From: Gardnerella leopoldii
GTDB taxonomy: Bacteria; Actinomycetota; Actinomycetes; Actinomycetales; Bifidobacteriaceae
Assembly: GCF_003293675.1 (NCBI RefSeq)
Contig: NZ_CP029984.1
Span: 434,043-498,042 of the forward strand
Reading direction: 5' to 3'
Length of the DNA: 64,000 nucleotides
Position numbers and translations under genes: made by a program. A model generated the notes under the pieces. That model had not been told where the DNA came from and made no database searches. It saw only the letters and a list, made by a program, of their open reading frames with translations. Each line of letters begins with the position of its first letter. The first letter of the stretch is position 1. Below, piece after piece: positions 26,866-36,568 of the stretch.

Positions 26866-29800
26866 ATGAGTCATCGTCGACACTTTGCATCGAAGATGGT
26901 TGCTGTTGCTACGTCTGTTGCAATGCTTGTAACTGGTTTTGCTGTTACGGGTAGTGCAAACGCTGTTAGCGATAGTTCAAATAAAGAAAATCTAACTCTT
27001 AACCGTAAGGGCGTTATTGTTACTGCATTCCAGCAGAATTGGAAGAGTATTGCTCAAGAGTGCACTAAAACTTACGGTCATGAGGGCGTGAAGTATGTGC
27101 AAGTGTCTCCTCCGAATGATCATGTAAAAGGTAAGCAGTGGTGGACTTCTTATCAGCCTGTGAGCTATAAGCTTGATTCTAAGCTTGGCACTGAAGCTGA
27201 GTTTAAGCAGATGATTCAAACTTGCAAAGCGGCAAATGTTGGAATCATTGCTGATGCTGTGATTAATCACATGACTGGTGCCGATAATAGAGATAAAGTT
27301 GGCATTGGTGGAAGTGCATACGATGCTGCTACGCAAACTTTCAAAACAGCTGGATATACTAAGGATGATTTCCATCAGAGTACTGAAAATATTAAAAATT
27401 ACAAGAATGCTGAAGAAGTTTGGACTCACAGGCTTGTAGGTTTGCTTGATTTGGATACTTCAAAGCCGCATGTTCAGCAAGTTTTAGGCAAGTATTTTGC
27501 AGATTTGCTTAAGATGGGTGTTGTTGGTTTCCGTGTGGATGCCGTTAAGCATATTTCGCCAGCGGATATGAAAGCCATTAAAGCTGAAGCTGCAAAGCAG
27601 GCAAATACTACTCCTGACAAGATTTGGTGGATGCAGGAGACGATTGGCGATCCTTCTGAAGCTCCAGAAATCCAGCCAGCTAAGCATTTAAACGAAGGCG
27701 AAGTCAACGAATTCCAGTATTCCTACCGTTTAAAGAACGATTTTTATGGATCAATTTCGAATCTAAAGAATATTACTAATGGGCTTGTTCCAAGTGATAA
27801 AGCTTCGATTTTCGTTACTAATTGGGATACTCCTCGCGAAAATTATGTGCGCACTCTCACTTATAAGGATGGTCCTCGCTACGAGCTTGCAAACGCGTTT
27901 ATGCTTGGCTATCCGTATGGAAACCCAAACATTTATTCAGGGTACAGGTTTGCGGATGGACATAAGGATGATGGTGCGCCTAATGCGACCGATACGTCTG
28001 TTCCAGATGTAAATTGTTCTCCAAAAACTGGCTGGCAGTGCACTCAGCGTTGGACTTCTATTCGCGGAATGATTGGCTTCTTTAATGCTGTGAATGGTGC
28101 TCAAGTCACTAATTGGCAGGAGAGTGACAATAATAACATTGCATTTAGCCGCGAGAAGAAGGGTTTCTTAGCAATCAACAATACGCCAAACGCAAAGAGA
28201 GTTTTGTATAAGACTGATTTGCCTGATGGTGAGTATTGCAACGTTTATGCTGCAGGTGACTGCTCTAAGACTGTTAAAGTTGCAAATGGCAATGTTGCTG
28301 CGACTATCGCTCCTTATTCTGCAATTGCTTTGCATGTAAATGCAACGACTAAGAATGTTAAAAAGATTGCAGCTCGCAATGAGTCTGATCCAAAATACAA
28401 TGTTGACGATGTTAAAGACCAGTCAACAACTGTATATTTCAATGCTAAAGGTAAAGCAGGTAATCCAAGTTCTGTAAATATTCATTATCAAATAAGTGGT
28501 GATAATTGGACTGTAGCTCCCGGATTGCCAATGCGCAAAGTTTGCAATGATTGGTTTGCAAAGACTATTACTAATCGTGGTGAATTTAAAGCTGTATTTA
28601 ATAGCGGTGTAGGCAATTGGTATCACATAAATGGCCAGAATGATGGCGATTTCATTATTCCTGCTGGCGCAAAGAATTATGTGATAGATAATAATCTCAA
28701 TGGTTCTATCGCAGAACAGGCTCCTTGCGAAGTTGAGGATACATCTTCAAAACCTTCTGCATTAAAGACGAAGATTGTTATTCACTACAATCAAAAAAAC
28801 ACGAATAAAGGTGTTTATATCTGGGGTCTTAAAGATGCAGATGGTAAAGAGATAAAAGGTACCTGGCATGCATTTAATGGTCAAGACGCTTTTGGTAAGA
28901 CTTACACAATTGAAGCTGATGGCACTTACGAGAGTGGAAAAGTCGGATTTATTATTACTACTGATCCAGGAACTGATAATAAAAATTGGCATAAGGACGG
29001 AACAAAAAACCGTTTTATTTATAATATCGAAGATGGAGTAGGTCAAGCTTGGGTTATAAGCGGGAATGAAGATACTTTTGCTGAACCACCAGTTGAAGTT
29101 GCGGACAAACTTAATAAGATTCAAACGTTAAACGTTACTGTTCACTACCGTAGAACAAACAAGGATTACGCTGGTTGGAATCTCTGGACGTGGTATGGTA
29201 AGCAAGAAGGCGTAAAGCAAGATTTCACGGCTCATGATGATTTCGGCAAGATTGCAGAATATACGTTTACGGATAGTAATGGCGTAAAAGATCCGAAGTT
29301 TATTGTGCGATATTCTATGCAAGGCAACGATTGGGTTGCTAAAGATCCTGGTGAAGGCGATCGTGCAATTCCTGCAAAGGCAATCACTTTAAGCCAAGAT
29401 GGTAAAACTGGTAATGCTGAAATCTGGCTTATGCAGGGCGATAGTAGAGTTTACTTAAGTCCAAACGTAATCAACACGAAGGCTAATGCTATTAATGCTG
29501 ATATTACGTCTTTGAAGGAATTTACTGTAAATGCGAGCGGTGACCCTTCAGAGATTAAGAAGAATGACGTAACTATAACTGATGTTACAGATTCAAAGAA
29601 AGAGAATCATACGGCAGTAGATATTTCGCAAGTTGCTGTTGTAGATAATAAGATCGTAATCACCGCAAAGAACGAATTAGATCTTAAGAAAATGTATGAA
29701 ATCAGCATTAAGGGTGTTGGTGGAATGCCTAAAACAGTGTCTGTGTCAACTGTTAAAGGCTCTAAGATTGTTCGCACTGATGAGTTCGATAAGAAATACG

Positions 29801-32800
29801 CTTATGCTGGCGACGACTTGGGTGCTGTTGTAAATGGTAATTCTACGACTTTCAAGCTTTGGGCACCAACTGCTACGAAAGTTGAGCTGGTAACTTATCA
29901 GTCTGATGCTGAGAATGCTCCAGAAGCTAAAACGCAAGAGATGAAGCTTGAAAGCAATAATAGTGTGTGGAGTATTACTACAAGCGATGCAAAAGTTGGC
30001 ACTGCTTACACGTACAAGGTTCATTTTGCAGATGGTGCTGTTAATAATTCTCCAGACCCTTATGCAAAAGCTGCTGTGCGAAATGGAATGAGATCTGTTG
30101 TATTCGGTGGCAGTATGGCAACACCTGTAACTCGCATGGCATCGTTTGGTAAGCGCCCAACTGATGCGACTATTGCAGAAATGAATATTCGCGACTTTTC
30201 GATTCATGAAAGTTCTGGCGTAGATGTTGCAAAGCGCGGCAAATATCTCGGTGTAATTGAATCTGACACTAAGAATGGAAGCAAGCCAACTGGTTTGGAT
30301 TATTTGAAGTCCCTCGGCATCACTCACGTGCAAATCATGCCAATGTATGATTTTGGTTCTGTGAATGAAGCAGGAGATTTGAGTTACGGCAAGTCAGGTG
30401 CTCAAAACTGGGGCTACGATCCAATCAATTACAACGTTCCAGAAGGTTCGTATGCGTCTGATTCAGCAAACCCTGCTACGCGTATTGCGGAACTAAAGCA
30501 AATGGTTGACGGTTTGCATAAGGCTGGCTTGCGCGTGATTATGGATGTTGTTTATAACCACGTTTATAACGCTCAAAAGAACGCTTTTGGCCAAACTGTG
30601 CCAGGTTACTACTTCCGTTACAACGATGACGGCAGCTTTACTAATGGATCTGGTTGCGGAAACGATACTGCTTCTGAGCGCAAAATGATGCGAAAGTATA
30701 TTGTTGACTCTGTAAAGTATTGGGCTAAAGAGTACGGTATTGACGGCTTCCGATTTGATTTGATGGGATTGATTGATCTTGAAACCATGAAGGAAGTGCG
30801 TAAGGCTGTTTATGACATTGATAAAAACTCTATTATTCTTGGCGAAGGCTGGGATATGAGCCAATTGCCTTATGGAAACCGCACTATTCAGCCTAATGCG
30901 TATAAGCTTGCAGACAATAATGGCGTTGCATTCTTTAACGATTCCTTCCGTGATGCTGTAAAAGGCAAAGGAGATGATGATGTTGCTGGATTCGTGTCTG
31001 GAAATAGAGGCAGTGACAATCTGGTAATGCAAAATCTTTACGGTTGCCAGCCTGGAAACTCAAGTTGCACTGATAGACATTATGCGAATGCAGGTCAGAC
31101 TGTGCAATATGTTGAAGCTCACGACAATCTTAATCTTTACGATAAGTTGAAGAAATCTTTGCCTCATGAGTCAGAAGAGAATCTTAAGAAGCGAGTAATG
31201 CTTGCTAATTCGCTTGTAATGTTTGCTCATGGCATGCCATTCTTTGAGCTTGGTCAAGAGTTCTTACGAAGCAAGAACGGCAATAAGAATAGCTACAATG
31301 CTGGTGATAGTGACAATTCTGTTAAGTGGGATTTGGTTAATAAGAATTCTGATGCTGTTGAATACTTCAAGGCATTGATAAAGTTAAGAAACGAAATTCC
31401 AGCTTTACGCGATTCTACATATTCTGATGTTAATAAGAATATGCATTGGATTAAGAGCAGCGATGGTATTAATGCGTTTAGTGTTGATGCCAAAGATAAA
31501 ACGTATGTGTTTATTTTCAACGCTAATAGTAGTGAATCTACTGTGAATATTGGCAAAGGAAAGTATCACGTGCACATTGCTGATGGAAAAGCTAATGGTG
31601 ATGATGCATCAAAGTTCCCTGAAGCATCTGTAGACGATAGTGGAAATTACAAGGTTTCTGCTCTTTCTACTGCAGTGCTTGTGAAGGTTGCTGAAAAGAA
31701 GAATAATAAGAATTCTATTGATCTTGAAAAGGTCGCTGAATATAAATTGCATCCTGCTGACGTAAGCGAACTAGTTAATGGTACTGTGAATCCTGCGCCT
31801 GAGCCATCGCCGGCACCTGGTCCTGTAAATCCTCAGCCTGGTCCTCAACCTCAGCCTCAGCCTGGTCCTGGTCCTGTGACGCCAACGCCTCAGCCACCTG
31901 CTCCTGCTCCTGTAGTTCCAACACCAGCTCCTGGACCTCAGCCGCAGCCTGGTCCGCAACCAGCGCCAGTTCCAGCTCCAACTCCTGGTACTGTGAATCC
32001 TGCTCCGGCTCCTCAGCCTGGTCCACAGCCTTCGCCATCACCTGCTCCGGCTCCGGTGCCAACGCCTCAGCCTGCACCAACACCGTCTCCGGCACCGGCT
32101 CCTCAGCCTCAGCCATCTGAGCATGAAACTCCAGCTAAGCCGGATCAGACTAAGCCAGATCAGACTAAGCCGGATCAGTCTAAGACTGAAACTCCAGCTG
32201 AGCAATCTGAACAGTCCGCACCTGCTAAGTCTGAACAGTCCGCACGTGCTAAGTCTGAACAGTCTGCACTGGCAAAGTCTGAGCATTCTGCGCCAGCTAA
32301 GCCGGCAGAATCCACTCCTGTACCTGTTGCTCCGAAAACTGTTCAGCAGCTTAATCCAGAATTAAAGGGAACTCTTAGCGTTGGTAACAATAACGTTGCA
32401 ACTGCAGGTGTTGTTAACAGTGTAAGAATTAATCTTGTAAACAGCGAGTTCATCGAGCGTTTGCAGCGCGATGGAGTAGTTTATGCATACGCGTACATTT
32501 ACTCGTCTCCTCGTTTGCTTAAGGGTGCTGATGGTTCAAAGTTTGTGACTGTTCGCATGGTTAATGGCAAGCCTCAGTTTGATGCTCAATTCCCAGCTGG
32601 ATACATCGGAAAGCATACGGTTGTTTTGGTTGACGAGAAAGGTAATCAAGTTGCTTGGACAGATATCACAGTAACAAACAATGCAGTTTCGCAACAGCTT
32701 CATAGTTTAAGTGCGACAGGCAGTAATATATTCGTAGTTACTGCTGTATGCTCAATACTTATTGCTGCTGCGAGCGTATTGCTACTTCGTATTAAGAGTC

Positions 32801-32823
32801 ACAAGCGCTATAGGAATTCGTGA
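26866..32823 (+). CDS. Wall-anchored amylopullulanase (alpha-amylase plus type I pullulanase)
   Basis: This 1,985-aa protein attacks both alpha-1,4 and alpha-1,6 bonds of starch and glycogen outside the cell. Order: signal peptide (to about residue 30); GH13 alpha-amylase domain (GFRVDAVKH Asp225, WMQETIG Glu258, TNWDTPRE Asp321); starch-binding-like module (about 515-620); two pullulanase-type CBM41/PUD modules (about 635-860, KIVIHYNQKN and LNVTVHYRRTN); spacer; CBM48-like FKLWAPTATKVEL; type I pullulanase barrel with NWGYDPINYNVPEGSY (Asn1181), GFRFDLMG (Asp1298), LGEGWD (Glu1327) and VEAHDNL (Asp1420). A Pro-rich and KPDQT/SEQSAPAK repeat region (about 1640-1820) should span the wall. The C-terminus has a sortase-like LSATG (1948-1952), membrane helix and basic tail. 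Start ATG 26866 has AAGGA five bases upstream. Confidence 0.93.
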   Translation: MSHRRHFASKMVAVATSVAMLVTGFAVTGSANAVSDSSNKENLTLNRKGVIVTAFQQNWKSIAQECTKTYGHEGVKYVQVSPPNDHVKGKQWWTSYQPVSYKLDSKLGTEAEFKQMIQTCKAANVGIIADAVINHMTGADNRDKVGIGGSAYDAATQTFKTAGYTKDDFHQSTENIKNYKNAEEVWTHRLVGLLDLDTSKPHVQQVLGKYFADLLKMGVVGFRVDAVKHISPADMKAIKAEAAKQANTTPDKIWWMQETIGDPSEAPEIQPAKHLNEGEVNEFQYSYRLKNDFYGSISNLKNITNGLVPSDKASIFVTNWDTPRENYVRTLTYKDGPRYELANAFMLGYPYGNPNIYSGYRFADGHKDDGAPNATDTSVPDVNCSPKTGWQCTQRWTSIRGMIGFFNAVNGAQVTNWQESDNNNIAFSREKKGFLAINNTPNAKRVLYKTDLPDGEYCNVYAAGDCSKTVKVANGNVAATIAPYSAIALHVNATTKNVKKIAARNESDPKYNVDDVKDQSTTVYFNAKGKAGNPSSVNIHYQISGDNWTVAPGLPMRKVCNDWFAKTITNRGEFKAVFNSGVGNWYHINGQNDGDFIIPAGAKNYVIDNNLNGSIAEQAPCEVEDTSSKPSALKTKIVIHYNQKNTNKGVYIWGLKDADGKEIKGTWHAFNGQDAFGKTYTIEADGTYESGKVGFIITTDPGTDNKNWHKDGTKNRFIYNIEDGVGQAWVISGNEDTFAEPPVEVADKLNKIQTLNVTVHYRRTNKDYAGWNLWTWYGKQEGVKQDFTAHDDFGKIAEYTFTDSNGVKDPKFIVRYSMQGNDWVAKDPGEGDRAIPAKAITLSQDGKTGNAEIWLMQGDSRVYLSPNVINTKANAINADITSLKEFTVNASGDPSEIKKNDVTITDVTDSKKENHTAVDISQVAVVDNKIVITAKNELDLKKMYEISIKGVGGMPKTVSVSTVKGSKIVRTDEFDKKYAYAGDDLGAVVNGNSTTFKLWAPTATKVELVTYQSDAENAPEAKTQEMKLESNNSVWSITTSDAKVGTAYTYKVHFADGAVNNSPDPYAKAAVRNGMRSVVFGGSMATPVTRMASFGKRPTDATIAEMNIRDFSIHESSGVDVAKRGKYLGVIESDTKNGSKPTGLDYLKSLGITHVQIMPMYDFGSVNEAGDLSYGKSGAQNWGYDPINYNVPEGSYASDSANPATRIAELKQMVDGLHKAGLRVIMDVVYNHVYNAQKNAFGQTVPGYYFRYNDDGSFTNGSGCGNDTASERKMMRKYIVDSVKYWAKEYGIDGFRFDLMGLIDLETMKEVRKAVYDIDKNSIILGEGWDMSQLPYGNRTIQPNAYKLADNNGVAFFNDSFRDAVKGKGDDDVAGFVSGNRGSDNLVMQNLYGCQPGNSSCTDRHYANAGQTVQYVEAHDNLNLYDKLKKSLPHESEENLKKRVMLANSLVMFAHGMPFFELGQEFLRSKNGNKNSYNAGDSDNSVKWDLVNKNSDAVEYFKALIKLRNEIPALRDSTYSDVNKNMHWIKSSDGINAFSVDAKDKTYVFIFNANSSESTVNIGKGKYHVHIADGKANGDDASKFPEASVDDSGNYKVSALSTAVLVKVAEKKNNKNSIDLEKVAEYKLHPADVSELVNGTVNPAPEPSPAPGPVNPQPGPQPQPQPGPGPVTPTPQPPAPAPVVPTPAPGPQPQPGPQPAPVPAPTPGTVNPAPAPQPGPQPSPSPAPAPVPTPQPAPTPSPAPAPQPQPSEHETPAKPDQTKPDQTKPDQSKTETPAEQSEQSAPAKSEQSARAKSEQSALAKSEHSAPAKPAESTPVPVAPKTVQQLNPELKGTLSVGNNNVATAGVVNSVRINLVNSEFIERLQRDGVVYAYAYIYSSPRLLKGADGSKFVTVRMVNGKPQFDAQFPAGYIGKHTVVLVDEKGNQVAWTDITVTNNAVSQQLHSLSATGSNIFVVTAVCSILIAAASVLLLRIKSHKRYRNS
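31788..32300 (+). repeat. Proline-rich and KPDQT/SEQSAxAK coding repeats
   Basis: Within the amylopullulanase gene a stretch of about 510 bases encodes PxP-type repeats (many PAPxPQPGPQP units), then three KPDQ(T/S) units and about four SEQSA(P/R/L)AK units. Such regions act as wall-spanning stalks and commonly vary in length between strains. Confidence 0.85.
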
Positions 32824-32870
32824 GGTTTTATTAGTAAATAAATGAACTAATAAGTTCGCTCATTATAAAA

Positions 32871-32912
32871 GCCGAGGATAATTGCATTTGTTGCGATATC
32901 CTCGGCTTTGTG
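32871..32912 (+). terminator. Terminator after the amylopullulanase gene
   Basis: A perfect 10-bp stem (GCCGAGGATA with TATCCTCGGC) is followed by TTTGTGTTTG. Confidence 0.88.
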
Positions 32913-33002
32913 TTTGAAGCAGGGTATAGAATTAATAGATAGTTTGGTTTTTTATAACTGTATGTGAATGTTTTACTAATAAGGAAGAGAAAGAAGAAAA
33001 TC

Positions 33003-34685
33003 ATGTACTGCGTTAATTGCGGAGCTATTTTAAAAGATAATACGAGGTTCTGCACGCAGTGTGGTGCAGAAATTACTTCTTCAGCAAATAATACTCAGTC
33101 TCAGCAAGCAGAGCAGCCTCATCCTGAAGCGCAAACGCAAGTATTTTATACCAGCAACATTCCTAATCAGTATTATCGCCCTGAAGCAAATACACAATAC
33201 CCGTATCAACAACAATACGGGTATGCGCAAGTTGCTGCTGAAAATGATGCGAAGCGAAGGAATATTATTATAGCTATTATTGTTATGATTGCTGTTATTC
33301 TTTCAAGTATTTTCGGGTATTGCATTTGGGATTATATGAGACCAAAACAAATTCCTTACGAAACTTTGCGAAAAGAAATTATGAAATCCAATAAATACGC
33401 GGATTATAAGTTGAAAATTGTTGACTCTGACGTATCTAAATATCCTCATGTAAAACTGTACTTTTCGCTTACTGATAGTAGTGGAAAAGCTTTGGAAATT
33501 GATTCTCCTACTGCTGCAATTCGTGAGAAGATTGGTGGTGGCAGAGAAGCTGAAAGACTTATCCATAAAGTTGAGCGCATTAAAGATAAACAAGGTGTTA
33601 ATTACGAAATTCTGCTTGATAAATCTGGATCTATGGAAGATTCTATAGATACGATGAAACGTACTATGAGTGATTTTGTGCGCAATCTTAATTATAAGGT
33701 TGGCGATACAGGAGAGCTTATATCTTTCGATAGTTACTTAATGTATATGGCAACGTATACTAACGATAAAGATCGATTGCTTACAGGCATTGATAATATG
33801 ACTCCTTACGGCATGACAGCTTTGTATGACGCACTTTATACCGGAATTACTAATGCTTCTAATCATCCTGGCTTTAATTGCGTAATTGCGTTTACTGATG
33901 GTCAAGATAATGAGAGTACTCATACTGCTGATGAGGTTATTTCTTTAGCTAAAGAAAAAGGTATTCCTGTATATTTGATTGGTACTAGTGAAGCTGATTC
34001 AAGTACTCTGCAAAATATTGCGAATGAAACGAATGGTTACTTCTGGGATATGAATTCAATTTCAGATATGCAAGAGGTAATGAATAGAATTCGAGTCAAT
34101 CAAGATAATGTTTATTGTTTAGAATATGATTCTGATTCTTCTTCGAATGCGTATGCTGATCGAGTGGTTTCTGCATTGGTTGCAGATTCCAAGAATCATC
34201 AGTCTGGTGGTATTGGTGATGATTTGTCGTTTAAGCCAATTAAGAAGAAGAATTATAAGAAGGGTGCAACTCGCTTCGTGCTACATAAGGGCGATGTGAA
34301 GTGGACTGAAGCTAATAGTGCATGCATGCAAGATGGTGGTTACTTAGTAACTCTTACCAGTAAGAGTAAAGAGAAAAAGGTAATCAATATGGCGAAAAAG
34401 GAAGGCGTTAAGTATGTGTGGATTGGCGGTTATACTTCGCAACGTGAGAATGGTGACGTATTTGCGCACTGGGTTACTGGTGAAAAAGTAAAGTATGAAA
34501 ACTGGTTGCCAGGAGAACCAAGTCGAAACGATAAAGATGGAGAGCCTGAGTTCTATCTTATGCTTTGGCGTTTAAATGATGAGTGGTCTTGGAATGATCA
34601 GCGCGATGATTTATTTACGACTCCTACATTGCGTAAAACCTTTAGCGGTAAAACTGGCTATGTTTGTGAGATAAATAGGCATTAG
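33003..34685 (+). CDS. Zinc-ribbon / VWA / C-type-lectin membrane protein
   Basis: A 560-aa protein with an unusual domain series. Residues 1-24 form a zinc ribbon (CVNC...CTQC; Cys 3, 6, 17, 20), followed by a Gln/Tyr-rich linker, one membrane helix near residues 87-111, a further region, a von Willebrand A domain with an intact metal site (LDKSGSM at Asp206, GMTALYDAL, FTDGQDNE), and a C-terminal C-type-lectin-like domain from about residue 419 (WTEANSACMQDGGYLVTLTS, YVWIGG, NWLPGEPSRNDKDGEPEFYLM, WSWNDQ, GYVCEI). The expected topology puts the ribbon inside and VWA plus lectin outside. Both outer domains are ligand-binding, so adhesion or glycan binding is plausible. The start at 33003 follows a purine-rich AAGGAAGAGAAAGAAG stretch. 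Confidence 0.85.
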   Translation: MYCVNCGAILKDNTRFCTQCGAEITSSANNTQSQQAEQPHPEAQTQVFYTSNIPNQYYRPEANTQYPYQQQYGYAQVAAENDAKRRNIIIAIIVMIAVILSSIFGYCIWDYMRPKQIPYETLRKEIMKSNKYADYKLKIVDSDVSKYPHVKLYFSLTDSSGKALEIDSPTAAIREKIGGGREAERLIHKVERIKDKQGVNYEILLDKSGSMEDSIDTMKRTMSDFVRNLNYKVGDTGELISFDSYLMYMATYTNDKDRLLTGIDNMTPYGMTALYDALYTGITNASNHPGFNCVIAFTDGQDNESTHTADEVISLAKEKGIPVYLIGTSEADSSTLQNIANETNGYFWDMNSISDMQEVMNRIRVNQDNVYCLEYDSDSSSNAYADRVVSALVADSKNHQSGGIGDDLSFKPIKKKNYKKGATRFVLHKGDVKWTEANSACMQDGGYLVTLTSKSKEKKVINMAKKEGVKYVWIGGYTSQRENGDVFAHWVTGEKVKYENWLPGEPSRNDKDGEPEFYLMLWRLNDEWSWNDQRDDLFTTPTLRKTFSGKTGYVCEINRH

Positions 34686-34737
34686 TATTACGCTACTACT
34701 TTTTGGTTCATTTTTAGCGAATTAGAGGAAACTCGTT

Positions 34738-36165
34738 ATGCGAAAGCAAAGGACACGTAAACTACAAAGCAGTCCGCATTATGTAGATGGTCGCACTATG
34801 CAATATCGTAGTGCTCAGCATCATAATCAAATTGCAAGTGTTGTTCCAAGAAAGCGTTTTGCTGCTATTTTAGTGGCTATTATAGCTATTGTTTTACTTA
34901 CAATATCTATGTTTGCTGCAGTATCTGTTATGCGCTCGCATTTTTTTAATGTTTCTTCTAAAACTTATGTTAGTAAGAAAACAGTTAACCCTGCGGATGT
35001 GGCTAAAAAACTTGAAGCACTAAAGCAAGCACGTAAAAGGCAAGCAAGACGGGGGATTGACCCTAATAGCAGTGTTGTTAAAAATGTGCTATCAAAGATG
35101 TCTCTTGAAGATAAAGTTGCTCAAATGTTCATAGTTAAGCCTGAAGAATTAGCTGGAACATACGGGACTGTGGTATCTTCTGGCTCGCAAATGCAGCAGT
35201 CGTTTAATTCCATACCTGTTGGCGGAATAATGTATAGCAGGGAGAATATTCAGAATCCTAATCAAACTCAGCAAATGATTTCTGGGTTGCAATCAATAAG
35301 CGAATCTAGAGTGTCACTGCCTGCTTTAGTAGCTGTTGATGAAGAAGGTGGCACTGTTGCGCGAGTTAGCTCAAATCCTCAAATGGGTGTTAATTCCTCG
35401 CCTAATATGAGGGATATTGGAGCGACTAAGAAAACTCGCAAAGCTTATAAAACTGGTGCTTACATTGGTAATTATCTTTCGAATTTAGGTTTTAATGTTG
35501 ATTTTGCTCCAGTTGCTGATGTGATTACTAATCCGGATAATAACCTGATGATCAAGCGTTCATTCGGCTCTAATGCTTCGCTAGTTGCAAATATGACAGA
35601 TGCGTTTACTGACGGTTTGCAAGAGCATCACGTTTTTGCCACGTATAAGCATTTTCCTGGTCATGGCTCAACTTTTGAGGATTCTCACAAAGGCGTTACT
35701 GTTTCGAACCAAACTCCACTTGCGTTAAGAAAAATAGATTTAGTACCATTCAAAGATGCTGTAGACACTGGTGTTAAGTTTATTATGGTCAGTCACGTGT
35801 CGTATCCGAAGATTACAGGTGATGATATTCCTGCTAGCATGTCTGAGAAAATTGTTACTGGTTTAGCTCGTAAAAAGCTTGGTTATAAAGGTATTCTTAT
35901 TTCTGACTCTTTAGGAATGGGCGCAATATCGTTGCGCTATTCTCCTGGAGTTGCTGCAATTACAGGAATTAAAGCAGGCATCGATATATTACTTTCTCCT
36001 GCAAATTTGCGTCAAGCGTATTATTCTGTTGTTAATGCAGTTCGTCAAGGTGATATACCTGAGTCTCGAATTGATGAGTCTGTAAAGCGAATTATTGCAG
36101 TAAAATTGCAAATTGCTCAGCAATTAAAGAGTCAAAATGTAAAAAATTCTAAAATAACTAAATGA
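34738..36165 (+). CDS. GH3-family beta-N-acetylhexosaminidase-like enzyme
   Basis: A 475-aa extracytoplasmic glycosidase with an N-terminal membrane anchor (FAAILVAIIAIVLLTISMFAAV). The catalytic barrel has the NagZ-type features: VAVDEEGGTVARV, NVDFAPVADV, ATYKHFPGHGSTFEDSHKGV (the His-containing acid/base loop typical of NagZ-like enzymes) and ILISDSLGMGAI with the nucleophile Asp. NagZ enzymes remove N-acetylglucosamine from muropeptides or other beta-GlcNAc glycans. Substrate may be peptidoglycan fragments or host glycans; sequence alone does not decide. It starts 52 bases after the lectin gene with GAGGAAA upstream and may share its transcript. Confidence 0.87.
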   Translation: MRKQRTRKLQSSPHYVDGRTMQYRSAQHHNQIASVVPRKRFAAILVAIIAIVLLTISMFAAVSVMRSHFFNVSSKTYVSKKTVNPADVAKKLEALKQARKRQARRGIDPNSSVVKNVLSKMSLEDKVAQMFIVKPEELAGTYGTVVSSGSQMQQSFNSIPVGGIMYSRENIQNPNQTQQMISGLQSISESRVSLPALVAVDEEGGTVARVSSNPQMGVNSSPNMRDIGATKKTRKAYKTGAYIGNYLSNLGFNVDFAPVADVITNPDNNLMIKRSFGSNASLVANMTDAFTDGLQEHHVFATYKHFPGHGSTFEDSHKGVTVSNQTPLALRKIDLVPFKDAVDTGVKFIMVSHVSYPKITGDDIPASMSEKIVTGLARKKLGYKGILISDSLGMGAISLRYSPGVAAITGIKAGIDILLSPANLRQAYYSVVNAVRQGDIPESRIDESVKRIIAVKLQIAQQLKSQNVKNSKITK

Positions 36166-36330
36166 ATCAGCGTGTTGCATTTATTTAAGTAAATTTTTTC
36201 TTTTACATTATTTTGGGAGTTTCTTTATTTAAAACGAGATTTTCTTTGCAAAATAAGGATTTACGAATAATAAATTTATAAATATTTTTGTAATAATTAT
36301 TTCATTAGGAGAATATTTTTGAAAAAATGT
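36166..36330 (+). other. AT-rich spacer upstream of the Trp leader promoter
   Basis: About 165 bases, strongly A+T-rich, no convincing gene. Only a weak hairpin near 36180 (ATTTA/TAAAT followed by TTTTTTC) that could help end the GH3 transcript. Confidence 0.4.
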
Positions 36331-36359
36331 TTGCATTTGTACTTTTATGGTGTTAGCAT
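36331..36359 (+). promoter_or_regulatory. Promoter of the Trp-rich leader transcript
   Basis: TTGCAT (36331-36336), 17-base spacing and TAGCAT (36354-36359), with a TG at the extended -10 position. The transcript would start near 36366, about 80 bases before the leader start codon. The 5' untranslated part contains an inverted repeat CACAAAC/GTTTGTG (36369-36375 and 36399-36405). Confidence 0.6.
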
Positions 36360-36448
36360 CATTTCCAACACAAACAAATATCGAATACTTCGGTTGGGGT
36401 TTGTGCGTGAACCACAGTTAGTATTAATGAGTTAAGGAGGCAGACATC

Positions 36449-36553
36449 ATGCTTAACATGAACATGAATGCTGAATCTTTCGATACTCTTAATGCTGCAC
36501 GTATGTGGTGGTGGCAGTCTTCTTTTTGGCGTGAGTTTACTCTGAAGTTTTAG
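36449..36553 (+). CDS. Trp-rich attenuation leader peptide
   Basis: A 34-codon ORF with an excellent ribosome site (AAGGAGG, eight bases upstream). The peptide contains RMWWWQSSFWREF: three consecutive TGG codons at 36506-36514 and a fourth at 36527-36529, i.e. four Trp in 34 residues. The stop at 36553 is followed after 24 bases by a strong intrinsic terminator. This is the classical layout of a transcription-attenuation leader that reads charged tRNA-Trp. Downstream lies an ECF S component resembling the tryptophan-linked TrpP family. The ORF is too short to be found by length and is recognised by its codons, ribosome site and terminator. Confidence 0.85.
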   Translation: MLNMNMNAESFDTLNAARMWWWQSSFWREFTLKF

Positions 36554-36568
36554 AAGCTGCGTATAAAA

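Noticed and set aside
31771..32286. Arg-, Glu- or Leu-rich frames over the proline-rich region of the amylopullulanase gene
   Set aside because: Alternative readings of the repetitive Pro codons; the real frame is continuous with the enzyme.
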